Origin: DATCRE01 sp964235605
GTDB lineage: Bacteria > Bacteroidota > Bacteroidia > Cytophagales > Cyclobacteriaceae
Reading direction: 5' to 3'
Length of the DNA: 64,000 nt
NCBI GenBank assembly: GCA_964235605.1
Contig: CAXSCR010000006.1
Location: forward strand, 1 to 64,000
Shown here: positions 33,875-43,248 of the stretch, one piece after another
How positions within the stretch are numbered: the stretch's first letter is position 1
Layout: every line of letters begins with the position of its first letter
Notes under the pieces: generated by a model
The model's input: only the letters and a program-made list of their open reading frames with translations
Databases searched by the model: none
What the model was told of the DNA's origin: nothing
Made by a program: the position numbers and the translations under genes

Positions 33875-34780
33875 TTAGCTAATTATCTTATTTCTTATAC
33901 TGTCAGTAATAGCTTTAATATTACTTATATCTTCACTGGTAATCTGAATAGTACTAGAACTATTATCTTTTATTACCATAACACCATCAACGATCTCAAA
34001 CGTAGATTCTTTATAGGTATAAGTTATTTTCACCTTATCGAAGTTTTTCTTCAGTGCCTCCATGTCAGTCAACAATGATGCCATATTCTGGTCGCTGTCT
34101 TTATAAAAAGAAAGAAGCAACATAATGTTCTCTAATATAATTTTCTGCTCTCCAATGGTCTCCTGAAGCTGTTTGTTTTCAGGGCTTGCTTGCGCAACTT
34201 CAATAGTAACATGAAGCGCCTCTAGCCAGCCACCTGTTAGTAATAAAACGCTTAGATTAGCCCTGCTTTGGGACTGTAAATAATGATTTATACTATTAAA
34301 ATTTTGTGTGGTGATTAGCAACAATGAATCTAAATTTTTGCTATTGGTAGCTAAACGACCTACCGTTTCGATATCAAAGAATTGACCAATGTTTAAACCA
34401 TCTGCTAGGTCTTTAATGGCTTCCATATATTTAACACCATCCTGATTTTGCTCATAAATATTAGTATAGCCAAGATCAGTTCCATAAATACCTAGGTTAA
34501 GCGCCTTCTTATAATTGCTATTATATTTCGAACGGTTATCTGCAGGGTTTAAATACGCTACATTGTATTTCTTTCCTGATTCCTTCAATAACATAGAAAT
34601 CTCTAATGGACTCGGTATGGCTTGAAGAATGCCGCCTATAACCTCTTCAGATATAGATGGACCTTCAGTTTTAGCCGAATCAATGCCCTCAAGAAAGGCC
34701 TGCTCGTCTGGTTTCTTCCCCGAACTACACGCTGATAAGATTATCAGAATGAGCCCAATGATTATAATTCTCATATACAT
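33875..34780 (-). CDS. predicted lipoprotein of unknown function
   Basis: The signal MRIIIIGLILIILSACSSG ends in a lipobox LSAC with the lipidated Cys at residue 18 from MYMRI. The mature 280 residues are mostly helical, with the segments LQAIPSPLEISMLLKESGKKYNVAYLNPADNRSKYNSNYKKALNLGIYGTDLGYTNIYEQ (about 52-110), probably the conserved core. No catalytic motif is seen. A start two codons later (MRIIII) is equally possible. Its neighbours are a small secreted protein (co-oriented) and the ABC transporter whose 3' end lies 62 bases upstream, so it could be a downstream member of that operon. Function unknown. Confidence 0.72.
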   Translation of the reverse strand: MYMRIIIIGLILIILSACSSGKKPDEQAFLEGIDSAKTEGPSISEEVIGGILQAIPSPLEISMLLKESGKKYNVAYLNPADNRSKYNSNYKKALNLGIYGTDLGYTNIYEQNQDGVKYMEAIKDLADGLNIGQFFDIETVGRLATNSKNLDSLLLITTQNFNSINHYLQSQSRANLSVLLLTGGWLEALHVTIEVAQASPENKQLQETIGEQKIILENIMLLLSFYKDSDQNMASLLTDMEALKKNFDKVKITYTYKESTFEIVDGVMVIKDNSSSTIQITSEDISNIKAITDSIRNKIIS

Positions 34781-34842
34781 AAAGTTATACGTTTACAAAG
34801 TTAAAAATTCAGCGATACCCTCCAAAAATTCGGCCCTTTGCC

Positions 34843-37800
34843 TCATTTCTTTTTTGATAAATCTACACCTGGTAATTTCAGTTTTTCAGACAATTTGAGT
34901 TTCTCAAACATTTGAATGGCTTTTCTTAACCATTCAAAATATAAGGTAACATACAATACTAGTGTCATTAACCACATTATAAGAATATTGAAGTAATAAG
35001 TGCTTATAAATAGCCCAAAAAAATTCTTTTGTGGCGCAAAAAATTGTGCTCTATAATCAAGTACACCCTTGGGTTTCGGATCCATAAATATCGGATTGAT
35101 TTGTTGGATAAGATGCCCTTCAAATTCAATAAGCCGATCCTTAACGGTTATGTTTTGAACCAGATCTGCTAAGCTCTCATTAAAATATTTATTCTTATCA
35201 GCATTCAAGTTATAGTTAGCGCCCTTTTCATTCTCCATTAAAGAGACAAGCTTCTCACGATCAGATACGGTTTTGTTATAAGCCTTTTGATAAAACTTCT
35301 TATAGCTAACCAAAAACTCTTCCAGTTGCTTATCAAAAGCGGGTGTAAAGTCACTGTGCTTCCATACGGCATGGGGATTTATTCCTTTCAGTTCCTTTAT
35401 GTAATAATCGTCTTTTATAGTTTCACGAATTACATTGAGCTCCTTTACTACAATTTGCTTTATTGAATCACTTTTCTCATCAATATTATCCACTACATAC
35501 TTTTTCTTTTTGTTCAATTCTTCTGACAAATAAGAAGCTTTGAAATCAGTTTGGGCTTCTATTTTTTCATAAGTAAAAAAAGGTTTTTCATACGAGTTAT
35601 TTTGAAATTGATAAACCGCCATCGCTTCATATGCCCATCTTGAAGCCATCATATCTGCAACGATTGGTACTTTTCCTTTTGTGCTTAAGATGTTATTAAG
35701 CTTATCAAAACTAAATAGCAGGCCGCTTAATATCATTTGAGGTATAAGTAACAATGGTATCATGACATACACGGTTACCGCAGAATTGAACGCAGATGAA
35801 ACATTTAACCCTAAAACTGAAGCGAGGCATGATGTTGAGAACAATACAAACCAAAAGGGAATGAGCATAGCCCATTCAATTTCTAAGATAAGGTGCCCAA
35901 TAAGAACGAATGAAAAAGTCTGGACAGCAGACAACGTAAATAAAATTATAAGTTTCGAGACGAGGTAACTGTTCCAACTTAGATTGAGAAATGATTCACG
36001 TTTTAAAATCTTTCGATCGCGTATAATTTCCTCAGCACTAACGGTAAGCCCCATAAACAAGGCTACTATAATGCTCATAAGCATAAAGGCAGGTATGTTC
36101 TCATTAAAACGGAAGATATATTCTTTGCCGCCTGGTGCACTTCTATAATGAATAATAAACCCAAGAATAAGGGCTAGTAGTGGTGCTTCTAAAAGATTGA
36201 TCAACAAATACTGTTTGTTGCTAAGCTTTGAAAGTGTGTCGCGCGTCGTGAATATCAAGGTTTGCTTAAACCTGGTAGGTAATGTAAGCGAATGAGGTGG
36301 CTCTTCTTTTACATCTTCTACTTTGGTTATTTTAAAACGTTCTTTATACAAGTCATACCATTGAGGCGGTGTGACTTTTCGTTTGCTCGTTGGTTGGCCA
36401 TACTCATCAACCACTTTAGCTTCAATGATATTAAAGATCTGTTCAGGATTAACATTACCACAGGTTTCACATTGACCTCTGTTACTATCTACCTGATGCG
36501 TCGATTTCTTGAAATAAGTTACAGCTTCTACTGGCTGACCATAATAAGCCGGATATCCGCCGGTATCCATAATAATCATCTTATCAAACATTTTATATAT
36601 GTCTGAAGATGGCTGATGGATAACAACGAATATAAGTTTCCCCTTTAAAGAAAGCTCTTTTAGTAAGTCAATTACATTCTCAGAGTCTCGCGAAGACAAA
36701 CCTGACGTAGGTTCATCAAGGAAGAGTATAGCGGGCTCACGAATAAGTTCAAGTGCAATATTTAAACGTTTTCTTTGGCCTCCGCTTATTGTTTTATCTA
36801 ACGGATTACCTACAGGTAAGTCTTTGCGTTGATCTAAGCCAAGATTTTCAAGTACCTCCATAACGCGCACATGAAGTTGCTCTTCATTAAAGTGCGCAAA
36901 GCAGAGCTTGGCATTATAATATAAATTTTCATAAACGGTAAGTTCTTCAATCAGCAGATCATCCTGTGCAACATAACCGATTACGCCATGAATTCTATCC
37001 TTTTGTGTATCGGTATCAAAACCATTAATAAGAATTTGACCTTTTGTAGGTTTTACAAGTCCAGCAAGTACATTCAACAAAGTAGTTTTACCTGCACCAC
37101 TGGCACCCATAATACCAATAAGTTTACCAGGGCCTTCTGCTATTAAAACATTTCGAAGGCCTATAGCACCATTGGGAAATTTTAGTTCATCTATGGTTGC
37201 ATTAAAAGAAAGCTTGGTTGTCTTTAGCTCTTCATTGAAGTTAGCAACAAGGTCACTATAATATAGTGCATCGCCTGCCTGGGTCTTGATTGTACTTCCA
37301 TGAGAGAATAAGTAAATTCTATTGGGCTGCATGGTGAACCCATTCAACACATTAAGGTCTTCTCCCAAGTATTTTGTAAAATACATATCGACACTTTGAA
37401 CGCGCATAAAAATAAGATCGCCTTCTATATGTCCATGCACATGCTTGTAAACTTTAGACTCTTCAGCCTTAAGGTCTACGTTAACTAATAATATATCTCG
37501 ATAATCTAATGATTTAGCATTTTCGGAAATGACGAAGTTCTCTATTAAATTATATTCGTCTTTTAAAATATTAAATACAGTGGAGACTGTGTTAATGATC
37601 TCCATGCGTTGTGGGGTGAAATTCTTATCGGTGCTTACTAATTCAAGAAGCTTTATTAGTACGACCGCTTTTTGTTTCTGTGTAAGGGTCTTATTAATTT
37701 TTTTACAGATCCCTAACGTCTTAACAGAGTCTTTTACAGAAGTAAGTTTAGATTTACCTTCTTCTTCTTCTTTGCCATAGCCAGAAAACTGATCGTACAA

Positions 37801-37947
37801 TTCAAGGTATTCTTTTACAGAATCTTGATCGAGTTCAGTTTGAAAGAAGTTAATAACAAATTGCCGCTCATTGGTTGTTACACCACCATCTTGTTTAGTA
37901 ATGATGGCAAAAAGTTGAGTAAGCGCTTTGAGTATTTCCTCACTCAT
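34843..37947 (-). CDS. TerB-like/ABC ATPase/ABC2 permease fusion, ABCG-type exporter
   Basis: A 1034-residue fusion. Residues 1-135 are helical and resemble a TerB/tellurite-resistance-like domain (VVLIKLLELVSTDKNFTPQRMEIINTV). A beta-rich segment (about 150-245) might be a degenerate FHA-like domain (LFSHGSTIKT...YYSDL). The ATPase covers about 250-480 with Walker A GASGAGKTT (281-289), signature ISGGQ (387-391), Walker B ILFLDEPTSGL (407-417) and the WHITE/ABCG-like ending HQPSSDIYKMFDKMIIM. The permease part begins near 585 and has about six hydrophobic segments, the last near 985-1010; about 230 residues between segments 5 and 6 form a large soluble insert (about 780-970). This is probably an exporter of a lipid or other hydrophobic substrate. 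It follows siaC-like gene by 83 bases on the same strand. Confidence 0.9.
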   Translation of the reverse strand: MSEEILKALTQLFAIITKQDGGVTTNERQFVINFFQTELDQDSVKEYLELYDQFSGYGKEEEEGKSKLTSVKDSVKTLGICKKINKTLTQKQKAVVLIKLLELVSTDKNFTPQRMEIINTVSTVFNILKDEYNLIENFVISENAKSLDYRDILLVNVDLKAEESKVYKHVHGHIEGDLIFMRVQSVDMYFTKYLGEDLNVLNGFTMQPNRIYLFSHGSTIKTQAGDALYYSDLVANFNEELKTTKLSFNATIDELKFPNGAIGLRNVLIAEGPGKLIGIMGASGAGKTTLLNVLAGLVKPTKGQILINGFDTDTQKDRIHGVIGYVAQDDLLIEELTVYENLYYNAKLCFAHFNEEQLHVRVMEVLENLGLDQRKDLPVGNPLDKTISGGQRKRLNIALELIREPAILFLDEPTSGLSSRDSENVIDLLKELSLKGKLIFVVIHQPSSDIYKMFDKMIIMDTGGYPAYYGQPVEAVTYFKKSTHQVDSNRGQCETCGNVNPEQIFNIIEAKVVDEYGQPTSKRKVTPPQWYDLYKERFKITKVEDVKEEPPHSLTLPTRFKQTLIFTTRDTLSKLSNKQYLLINLLEAPLLALILGFIIHYRSAPGGKEYIFRFNENIPAFMLMSIIVALFMGLTVSAEEIIRDRKILKRESFLNLSWNSYLVSKLIILFTLSAVQTFSFVLIGHLILEIEWAMLIPFWFVLFSTSCLASVLGLNVSSAFNSAVTVYVMIPLLLIPQMILSGLLFSFDKLNNILSTKGKVPIVADMMASRWAYEAMAVYQFQNNSYEKPFFTYEKIEAQTDFKASYLSEELNKKKKYVVDNIDEKSDSIKQIVVKELNVIRETIKDDYYIKELKGINPHAVWKHSDFTPAFDKQLEEFLVSYKKFYQKAYNKTVSDREKLVSLMENEKGANYNLNADKNKYFNESLADLVQNITVKDRLIEFEGHLIQQINPIFMDPKPKGVLDYRAQFFAPQKNFFGLFISTYYFNILIMWLMTLVLYVTLYFEWLRKAIQMFEKLKLSEKLKLPGVDLSKKK

Positions 37948-37965
37948 AGATTGCTGGGTAAAGTA

Positions 37966-38011
37966 ATCGGTTACCCGTTACCAATTACTTGATAGGTAAC
38001 GAATAACCGAT
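37966..38011. repeat. imperfect 17-bp inverted repeat between siaC-like and ABC genes
   Basis: ATCGGTTACCCGTTACC (37966-37982) and GGTAACGAATAACCGAT (37995-38011) pair at 15 of 17 positions around a 12-base loop. It sits in the 83-base gap on the transcript from the siaC-like gene into the transporter gene. No T-run follows, so it may be an mRNA processing or stability element, not a terminator. Confidence 0.65.
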
Positions 38012-38030
38012 GATTTCTTTTTGGTTTTTA

Positions 38031-38393
38031 TTAATACGTTTTGAATTCGAATGGAATCTCTACCAGTTCAGAAAATTCTTGACCGGCTTCTTCCATATCT
38101 TCATCATCTTCATGAAAGTACCATATTACCCGCATATCTTTAATGTCTTCCAAAGCAGAAAGAACGTCAAGAATTAATTTGGAAGAAGCTGTATTAAAAT
38201 ATTCAAGTTTAAATACAAACTCAGTTGTAGCATTAGGTCCCTTTCCATACTCGTTAATCCACTCGAGTACAGGTCTGTAAAATTCTGCAGAATCTTCGGG
38301 CAATGAACGACCTGATATCTCGAAAATGCCATTTTTCTGATCAAGCATTATTTTCGGGGTATCCTCAGCTCCTTCAAGATTTAAGATTTCCAT
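38031..38393 (-). CDS. siaC: SiaC-family regulatory phosphoprotein (DUF1987)
   Basis: SiaC is a small phosphoprotein that is phosphorylated by SiaB and dephosphorylated by SiaA; in Pseudomonas the unphosphorylated form activates the diguanylate cyclase SiaD. This 120-residue protein has the DUF1987 layout: LEGAEDTPKIMLDQKNGIFEISGRSLPEDSAEFYRPVLEWINEY, then FVFKLEYFNTASSKLILDVLSALE. The phosphorylated Thr in Pseudomonas is Thr68, and here residue 68 is the Thr of YFNTASSK. The C-terminus VIWYFHEDDEDMEEAGQEFSELVEIPFEF is also typical. It lies directly downstream of the SiaB-like gene. The output partner is not in the window. Confidence 0.92.
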   Translation of the reverse strand: MEILNLEGAEDTPKIMLDQKNGIFEISGRSLPEDSAEFYRPVLEWINEYGKGPNATTEFVFKLEYFNTASSKLILDVLSALEDIKDMRVIWYFHEDDEDMEEAGQEFSELVEIPFEFKTY

Positions 38394-38420
38394 GATCTAT
38401 ATTTTTATTTGTTCAACAAT

Positions 38421-38969
38421 TTATTCTAGTTCGCGCGGCACATTAACCTTCAAGCAGAAGAAGCAATATTCTGCCGACATTTCTGGGAATTCAAACTCGA
38501 TTTTAGCGCCAGACTTACGAGCCATATCCACAAAACCTAAACCTGCTCCACCCTTTTCAGAGATAGTTGTATTCTTAATTATCTCTTTATAAAGTTCCTT
38601 AAGACCATCTTTGTCAAGGCTATTAATATGCTGCAATTTTTCATCAAGTGCCGCTACATTAACTTTACGTATAGGATTACCAGCCATAATGGTGTACTTG
38701 TTGTTTTCGCGACCTATAAGAAAAATAGCGGCGTGACTGTGCGTTTCACCGTCAACTAACTCATCACTATGTTTAACAATATTCTGGAGTGACTCCACCA
38801 TGACGTTGAACACTTTGCGCTTTATACTCGCATCTTCCCCTGAAGAATCGATATTTCGTTCGGCCATGGCCAGAATAGACTTGGTGGTCTCCTGGGTGAA
38901 GTCACCCTGATACACCAGAATCAGTTTCTGCGACATCATGGTGCGGTGCAGGTCAAAGATGAAATTCAT
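38421..38969 (-). CDS. siaB: SiaB-family protein kinase (GHKL-type ATPase fold)
   Basis: A 182-residue protein that fits the SiaB family (DUF6272), which phosphorylates SiaC on threonine. The N-box is VMVESLQNIVKHS (57-69, with Glu59 and Asn63) and the glycine-rich ATP lid is SEKGGAGLGFVDMARKSG (137-154). The short region between them lacks a His phospho-acceptor, as expected for this serine/threonine-type kinase. The start MNFIFDLHRTMMSQ is preceded by a gap of 93 bases to the phosphatase gene and the stop is 28 bases before the SiaC-like gene. Gene order phosphatase, kinase, SiaC matches the sia operon order A, B, C. Confidence 0.9.
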   Translation of the reverse strand: MNFIFDLHRTMMSQKLILVYQGDFTQETTKSILAMAERNIDSSGEDASIKRKVFNVMVESLQNIVKHSDELVDGETHSHAAIFLIGRENNKYTIMAGNPIRKVNVAALDEKLQHINSLDKDGLKELYKEIIKNTTISEKGGAGLGFVDMARKSGAKIEFEFPEMSAEYCFFCLKVNVPRELE

Positions 38970-39062
38970 GTGTTATAGGTTAAATTAAAATTTTTGTGGT
39001 TTGCTAAGTTATTAATTTTATTGGAAACTGAGTGGTCCTTTCAAAACCTCTTGTCTCATTGT

Positions 39063-42000
39063 TTAAAATTTAATACCAATTAATAAAACATCATCAGTTT
39101 GTTTTTGTTCGCCGCGCCAACCTTCCCATTCAGTGTCAAAAACTTCCATGGCTTCTGTCATTGGCAATTTATGAACCTTTTCAATGATTTCGCGTGTTTT
39201 TTTAGGTCCGAACTTACGTCCTTCAGGTCCACCGAATTGATCAGGGAATCCATCAGAACTAAAATAAATAGAATCACCCTTACTCAACGTTATTTTCGTA
39301 TTAGTAAAGTTAGTCTGGTTCTTAAATATACCGCCACCTATTGGAAATTTATTTCCTTTAACTTCTTCCATGACACCAGCCTTCATAATGTATAGCGGTC
39401 TATGTGCGCCTGCGTATTCTACTTCGCCTGCCGTCGTATTAATTTTACACAGTGCGATGTCCATACCATCTTTTGTAGTGGCGTCTTCATCTTGACGTAA
39501 GGTTGTTGTTACACCTTCATCTAATAAATCCAGTATTTTACCTGGCTCTGTAATCTTACGGCTTCTTACAATATCATTTAAAAGGAAGTAACCAATCAAA
39601 GATAGCAACGCGCCTGGTACACCATGCCCTGTACAATCTACGGCAGCAATGAAAATGTCGTCTTTGATTTGTACGAACCATGGAAAGTCCCCACTTACTA
39701 CATCTCTAGGTTTATAAAGAATGAATGAGTCTGGTAAGGCTTTGCTAATAACTTTACTATTAGGTAAAATCGCATTTTGTATGCGCTTAGCATAGTTTAT
39801 AGAGTCATTTATCTTTTTATTCTTATTCTGGATTTCGAGCTCAATAAGTTTACGATCTGTTATATCATGCGATACCACAAGAACTGATTCCAATACATTG
39901 GATTCATCATATTCAGGAATAGCATTTACTTGCATAACACGCTTACCCATTTGGGATGGGAAATCCATTTCAGTGGTTATGTTGCTATTGGTAGAGTTTA
40001 CTTGCTCTACTATTTTCAACCACCCTTCTAAAACGGTTTCGTCTAACTCCGCTTCTTTCACTTTACGATTTAAGAATGTAGCCGGACTTCTACCTGTATA
40101 CGATTCGATTACAGGATTAATGTAAGAAATCGATTCATTTTCTAAACGCGTAATAAGATCAGGTGAGTTTTCAGAAAGCGCTTGCATCTTGCTTCGCATA
40201 CGTTGCTCTTGCTCAGCTCTTCTTCTTTCTGTTATATCTCTAGAGTTAAGAATGAAACCATGAATGGCGGGATTAGCCATACAGTTTGTACCGGCTGATT
40301 CAATCCAGATATAGCTTCCATCTTTTGCCTTGTATTCATACTGAACTATGGCACGTTCATCAGGATTGACTAACATCCTTTTAAATAAATCTCTGAAAGA
40401 TTCTCTATAATCAGGATGAACCTTATCGATATCACTCCTACCAATCATCTCTTTCTGCCCGTAACCAAGAATAGTTTCAACTGACGGCGAGATATAGCGG
40501 ATACTTTCATCCTCTTCGTAAATCGTAATAACTTCAGAAGCATTTTCTAACAAAAGCTGCATTCTCTTTTGTGTTCTGTTTACCTCTTCAATTTGCTCTT
40601 CTAACCTTTGATTAGAGCGTGTGAGTTCCTCTTGAGTCGCCTGCATTTCTTCTGCATTCTGGCGTAACACCTCTTGTTTCTCTTTTAACTCATTACTCAT
40701 CTCCTGCGATTCAGCAAGAAGTTTACGCGTACGTTCGTTAACCTTGATGTTGAATATTGTTCTTGCCAAAATCAAACTTAACTCCTTTACAAAATTTACT
40801 TGAGAGGTGTCAAATTTCTTGAAGCCGGCAAATTCCAACACGCCATATACTTCTTCATTAGTAATCAATGGCACAATGAGTATACATTTAGGGCGTTGAT
40901 CGCCCATGATACCCGATGTGATTGTAACAAAATTATCAGGAACTTCTGTACGCAGTACTGTATCCTTTTCGGCTGCTGCCTGTCCTACTAATCCTTCTGC
41001 AAACTTAAACTTAGATTGCAGATATTTCTTACGTCCATAAGCATAGCTGGCACGCATCTCAATAATTGGCTGATTTGGATTATCATCATTAACCGTATAA
41101 AACGCCGCTTGTATTGCACCAATTTTCTGTAATATAAATTTGATTACATCTTCGCCAAGGTTATCAATTGTATCGTGCATACGCAAGATCTCAGAAATCT
41201 CAGCAACACCGCGTACAATCCAGTTGCGTTCTTTATCACGCCGTTCGTTTTCAATGAGGTTATTACGCATGTTAATAAGTGACATGCCAAGCAAATCATT
41301 ATCACTAGCAGTTTTAAACTCCGTATCATACTTACCTTCCCCAATCTTTTGCGCAAAACTTGCATTATGTTTTAAGGTGTCAACTAACTCATCAACCTTG
41401 GTTGCCATTTGCCCAAATTCATCACTGCCATGATCATCAGCTTTTTCTGGCAGTATACCTTGCGCTACGAGACCTAATGTATTGCGCATTGTATAAAGGG
41501 GCCTTGTTATAGACCGGGCGAAGATCATGGATAACAGGGTGGCTATTGCAACTATACAAAGGCCTGCGTAAATAAACGTTTTAATAAGTTTTTTATCTTC
41601 TCCATTGACTTCTTTTAAATCTATTTTTGCAAGGAGAACCCAATTAACATAATTAATTAACCTTGTTGCAGTTAATACATTATTACCTCTGTAATCGATG
41701 GCATTAGGTGGAGCTGCCTTTGTTTGCAGGGTGAGCATTATATTCTCTACCGACTTGTCGGTGGCCACAACTGGTGTAATGGCGGCTTTGTCGCGAGGTT
41801 CAGTTAAATATTCAACATTTCTTGAAGGGTTCAATTGAGCTAAAAGCACCTCGCCGGTCTCACCCAAGCCATGAATGTCTTTTAAAAGTTTAAATACCTT
41901 ACTTAAATTTAATTCAATGATAAGTAGACGGCCTCCCTCTAAAGTTGTTATAGGTGCACCTACAAAAGTTACTTCGTTAATAACATTACTGAAATAAATT

Positions 42001-42473
42001 TCCTTCTGAGCTCGCTCAAAAGTTTGGCCATCGCGATCTAAAAAATTACCTGTTGTCTTTTTTAAATCGGTGGTGGCAACTATTGAACCTGCTGTAGTAA
42101 TGATTGATACTTGATCAAATCCAAAGATTTCCTTTTGCCTCTTAACGAAGTCATGCAGGCTTTCATTGCCTGCTGAAGCAACTTCTAACACCGTATCTGA
42201 AACTGCATCTACTTTAGCGCCACCCATTAAAGCATCAGAAGACTGAATAATACGCACTTGAGAAATTATTTTATCAACGTAAGAGTTTATATAACCTTCC
42301 CGATTATCTGCGATAACATTTAAGTTGGTAATGTATTTTTCTTGATTGGTCTTTAGCGTATAATCGTACGTAAATAGACTGATCGCAAAAACAGCAATCA
42401 TTGCTATAATGAGAATTAAAACGGTGACCTTCGTTGTTATGTTTATATTTTTAATCATAAGCGTTTTGCGCAA
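39063..42473 (-). CDS. siaA: membrane sensor PP2C phosphatase (SiaA/RsbU-like): Cache-HAMP-GAF-PAS-PAS-SpoIIE
   Basis: A 1136-residue membrane protein that should dephosphorylate the SiaC-like protein. Order of parts: membrane helix (15-34), extracytoplasmic Cache-type sensor (about 38-292), second helix (298-318), HAMP (318-372) and linker, GAF (about 425-575), coiled coil (580-640, EEMQATQEELTRSNQRLEE), PAS (640-750) ending DITERRRA, PAS (765-880) ending DITDRKL, and SpoIIE/PP2C domain (890-1136). Metal ligands are visible at SGDF (Asp929), DCTGHG (Asp946), SSDGF (Asp1074) and TDDVL (Asp1127/1128). SGDFPW replaces the usual SGDFYW. Pseudomonas SiaA is much shorter and lacks GAF and PAS, so this protein integrates more signals. 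Symbol is by analogy only. Confidence 0.87.
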   Translation of the reverse strand: MRKTLMIKNINITTKVTVLILIIAMIAVFAISLFTYDYTLKTNQEKYITNLNVIADNREGYINSYVDKIISQVRIIQSSDALMGGAKVDAVSDTVLEVASAGNESLHDFVKRQKEIFGFDQVSIITTAGSIVATTDLKKTTGNFLDRDGQTFERAQKEIYFSNVINEVTFVGAPITTLEGGRLLIIELNLSKVFKLLKDIHGLGETGEVLLAQLNPSRNVEYLTEPRDKAAITPVVATDKSVENIMLTLQTKAAPPNAIDYRGNNVLTATRLINYVNWVLLAKIDLKEVNGEDKKLIKTFIYAGLCIVAIATLLSMIFARSITRPLYTMRNTLGLVAQGILPEKADDHGSDEFGQMATKVDELVDTLKHNASFAQKIGEGKYDTEFKTASDNDLLGMSLINMRNNLIENERRDKERNWIVRGVAEISEILRMHDTIDNLGEDVIKFILQKIGAIQAAFYTVNDDNPNQPIIEMRASYAYGRKKYLQSKFKFAEGLVGQAAAEKDTVLRTEVPDNFVTITSGIMGDQRPKCILIVPLITNEEVYGVLEFAGFKKFDTSQVNFVKELSLILARTIFNIKVNERTRKLLAESQEMSNELKEKQEVLRQNAEEMQATQEELTRSNQRLEEQIEEVNRTQKRMQLLLENASEVITIYEEDESIRYISPSVETILGYGQKEMIGRSDIDKVHPDYRESFRDLFKRMLVNPDERAIVQYEYKAKDGSYIWIESAGTNCMANPAIHGFILNSRDITERRRAEQEQRMRSKMQALSENSPDLITRLENESISYINPVIESYTGRSPATFLNRKVKEAELDETVLEGWLKIVEQVNSTNSNITTEMDFPSQMGKRVMQVNAIPEYDESNVLESVLVVSHDITDRKLIELEIQNKNKKINDSINYAKRIQNAILPNSKVISKALPDSFILYKPRDVVSGDFPWFVQIKDDIFIAAVDCTGHGVPGALLSLIGYFLLNDIVRSRKITEPGKILDLLDEGVTTTLRQDEDATTKDGMDIALCKINTTAGEVEYAGAHRPLYIMKAGVMEEVKGNKFPIGGGIFKNQTNFTNTKITLSKGDSIYFSSDGFPDQFGGPEGRKFGPKKTREIIEKVHKLPMTEAMEVFDTEWEGWRGEQKQTDDVLLIGIKF

Positions 42474-42486
42474 ATGTTAAGTTTGC

Positions 42487-43248
42487 TTATTGAATTTTAT
42501 CTGCCAATAACTGTGCTGATTCCTCAGCAAACTTACGTTGGTTTTCATTGATTGCTGTGAATGATGCTATCTCCATAACACCGCGTAACGTTCCACCTTT
42601 TTTAAGGGCCACAATGAGCAAAAATCGTGGTGAGGCGCTGCCCAGTCCGGAAATAATTTTTATATACCCTTCCGGAACATCAGCTACATATAAGGTTTCT
42701 CCATTAGAAGCACATTGTCCGACTAAACCTTCACCAACCTCAAAACTAATGTTTGCGCTTTCACCTTTTGCTAGTGCATAGCCTTGTTTTAATTCGATCT
42801 TCCGTTGACCATCCGTTTCACGCATTAAATATAAAGCACCCTGTCCGGCATCTAATTGTTTACAAATGGTGTGTAGTCCGGCCTGCAAAACTTCCTGCTG
42901 GGAAGTTGCTTGATTCAAATTAGCTTTGACTAAATCTAATGTAATTGTAGTTCTATTCTCATCTACTATGCTATCTGATTTATCACCTACGTTGGTGTCT
43001 ATTGAACGGTCTCGATATACGATCACTTCTCGTTCTGATTTAAGCGCAATGTATAGCGCTAATCCACCTAGTAAAAACGTAAAGCCCACAACACTATATG
43101 CCTTAAAGAAAGTAAAATTAAATCCATCAGTGAGCAGGAGGTTAAAAGGCAGCGCGTATAAGACATAAGCAGAAGCGAAGATACAGCCAAAGAAGATTGC
43201 TGTAACCAGTAAACTGAGCTTATAAGAATCTTTGAATAAGCGTATCAT
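42487..43248 (-). CDS. membrane-anchored GAF-domain protein
   Basis: A 253-residue protein with two membrane helices (about 11-31 and 48-70) and a cytoplasmic GAF domain (about 105-253). No output domain follows, so it must act by binding partners. The GAF contains VADVPEGYIKIISGLG (188-203), nearly the same block as in the adjacent phosphatase and HAMP-GAF sensor, which suggests a shared ligand or dimerisation among the three. It ends 14 bases before the phosphatase gene start and its ATG overlaps the CheB-like gene stop by 4 bases, so it is coupled to both. Function is inferred to be sensory. Confidence 0.85.
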   Translation of the reverse strand: MIRLFKDSYKLSLLVTAIFFGCIFASAYVLYALPFNLLLTDGFNFTFFKAYSVVGFTFLLGGLALYIALKSEREVIVYRDRSIDTNVGDKSDSIVDENRTTITLDLVKANLNQATSQQEVLQAGLHTICKQLDAGQGALYLMRETDGQRKIELKQGYALAKGESANISFEVGEGLVGQCASNGETLYVADVPEGYIKIISGLGSASPRFLLIVALKKGGTLRGVMEIASFTAINENQRKFAEESAQLLADKIQ

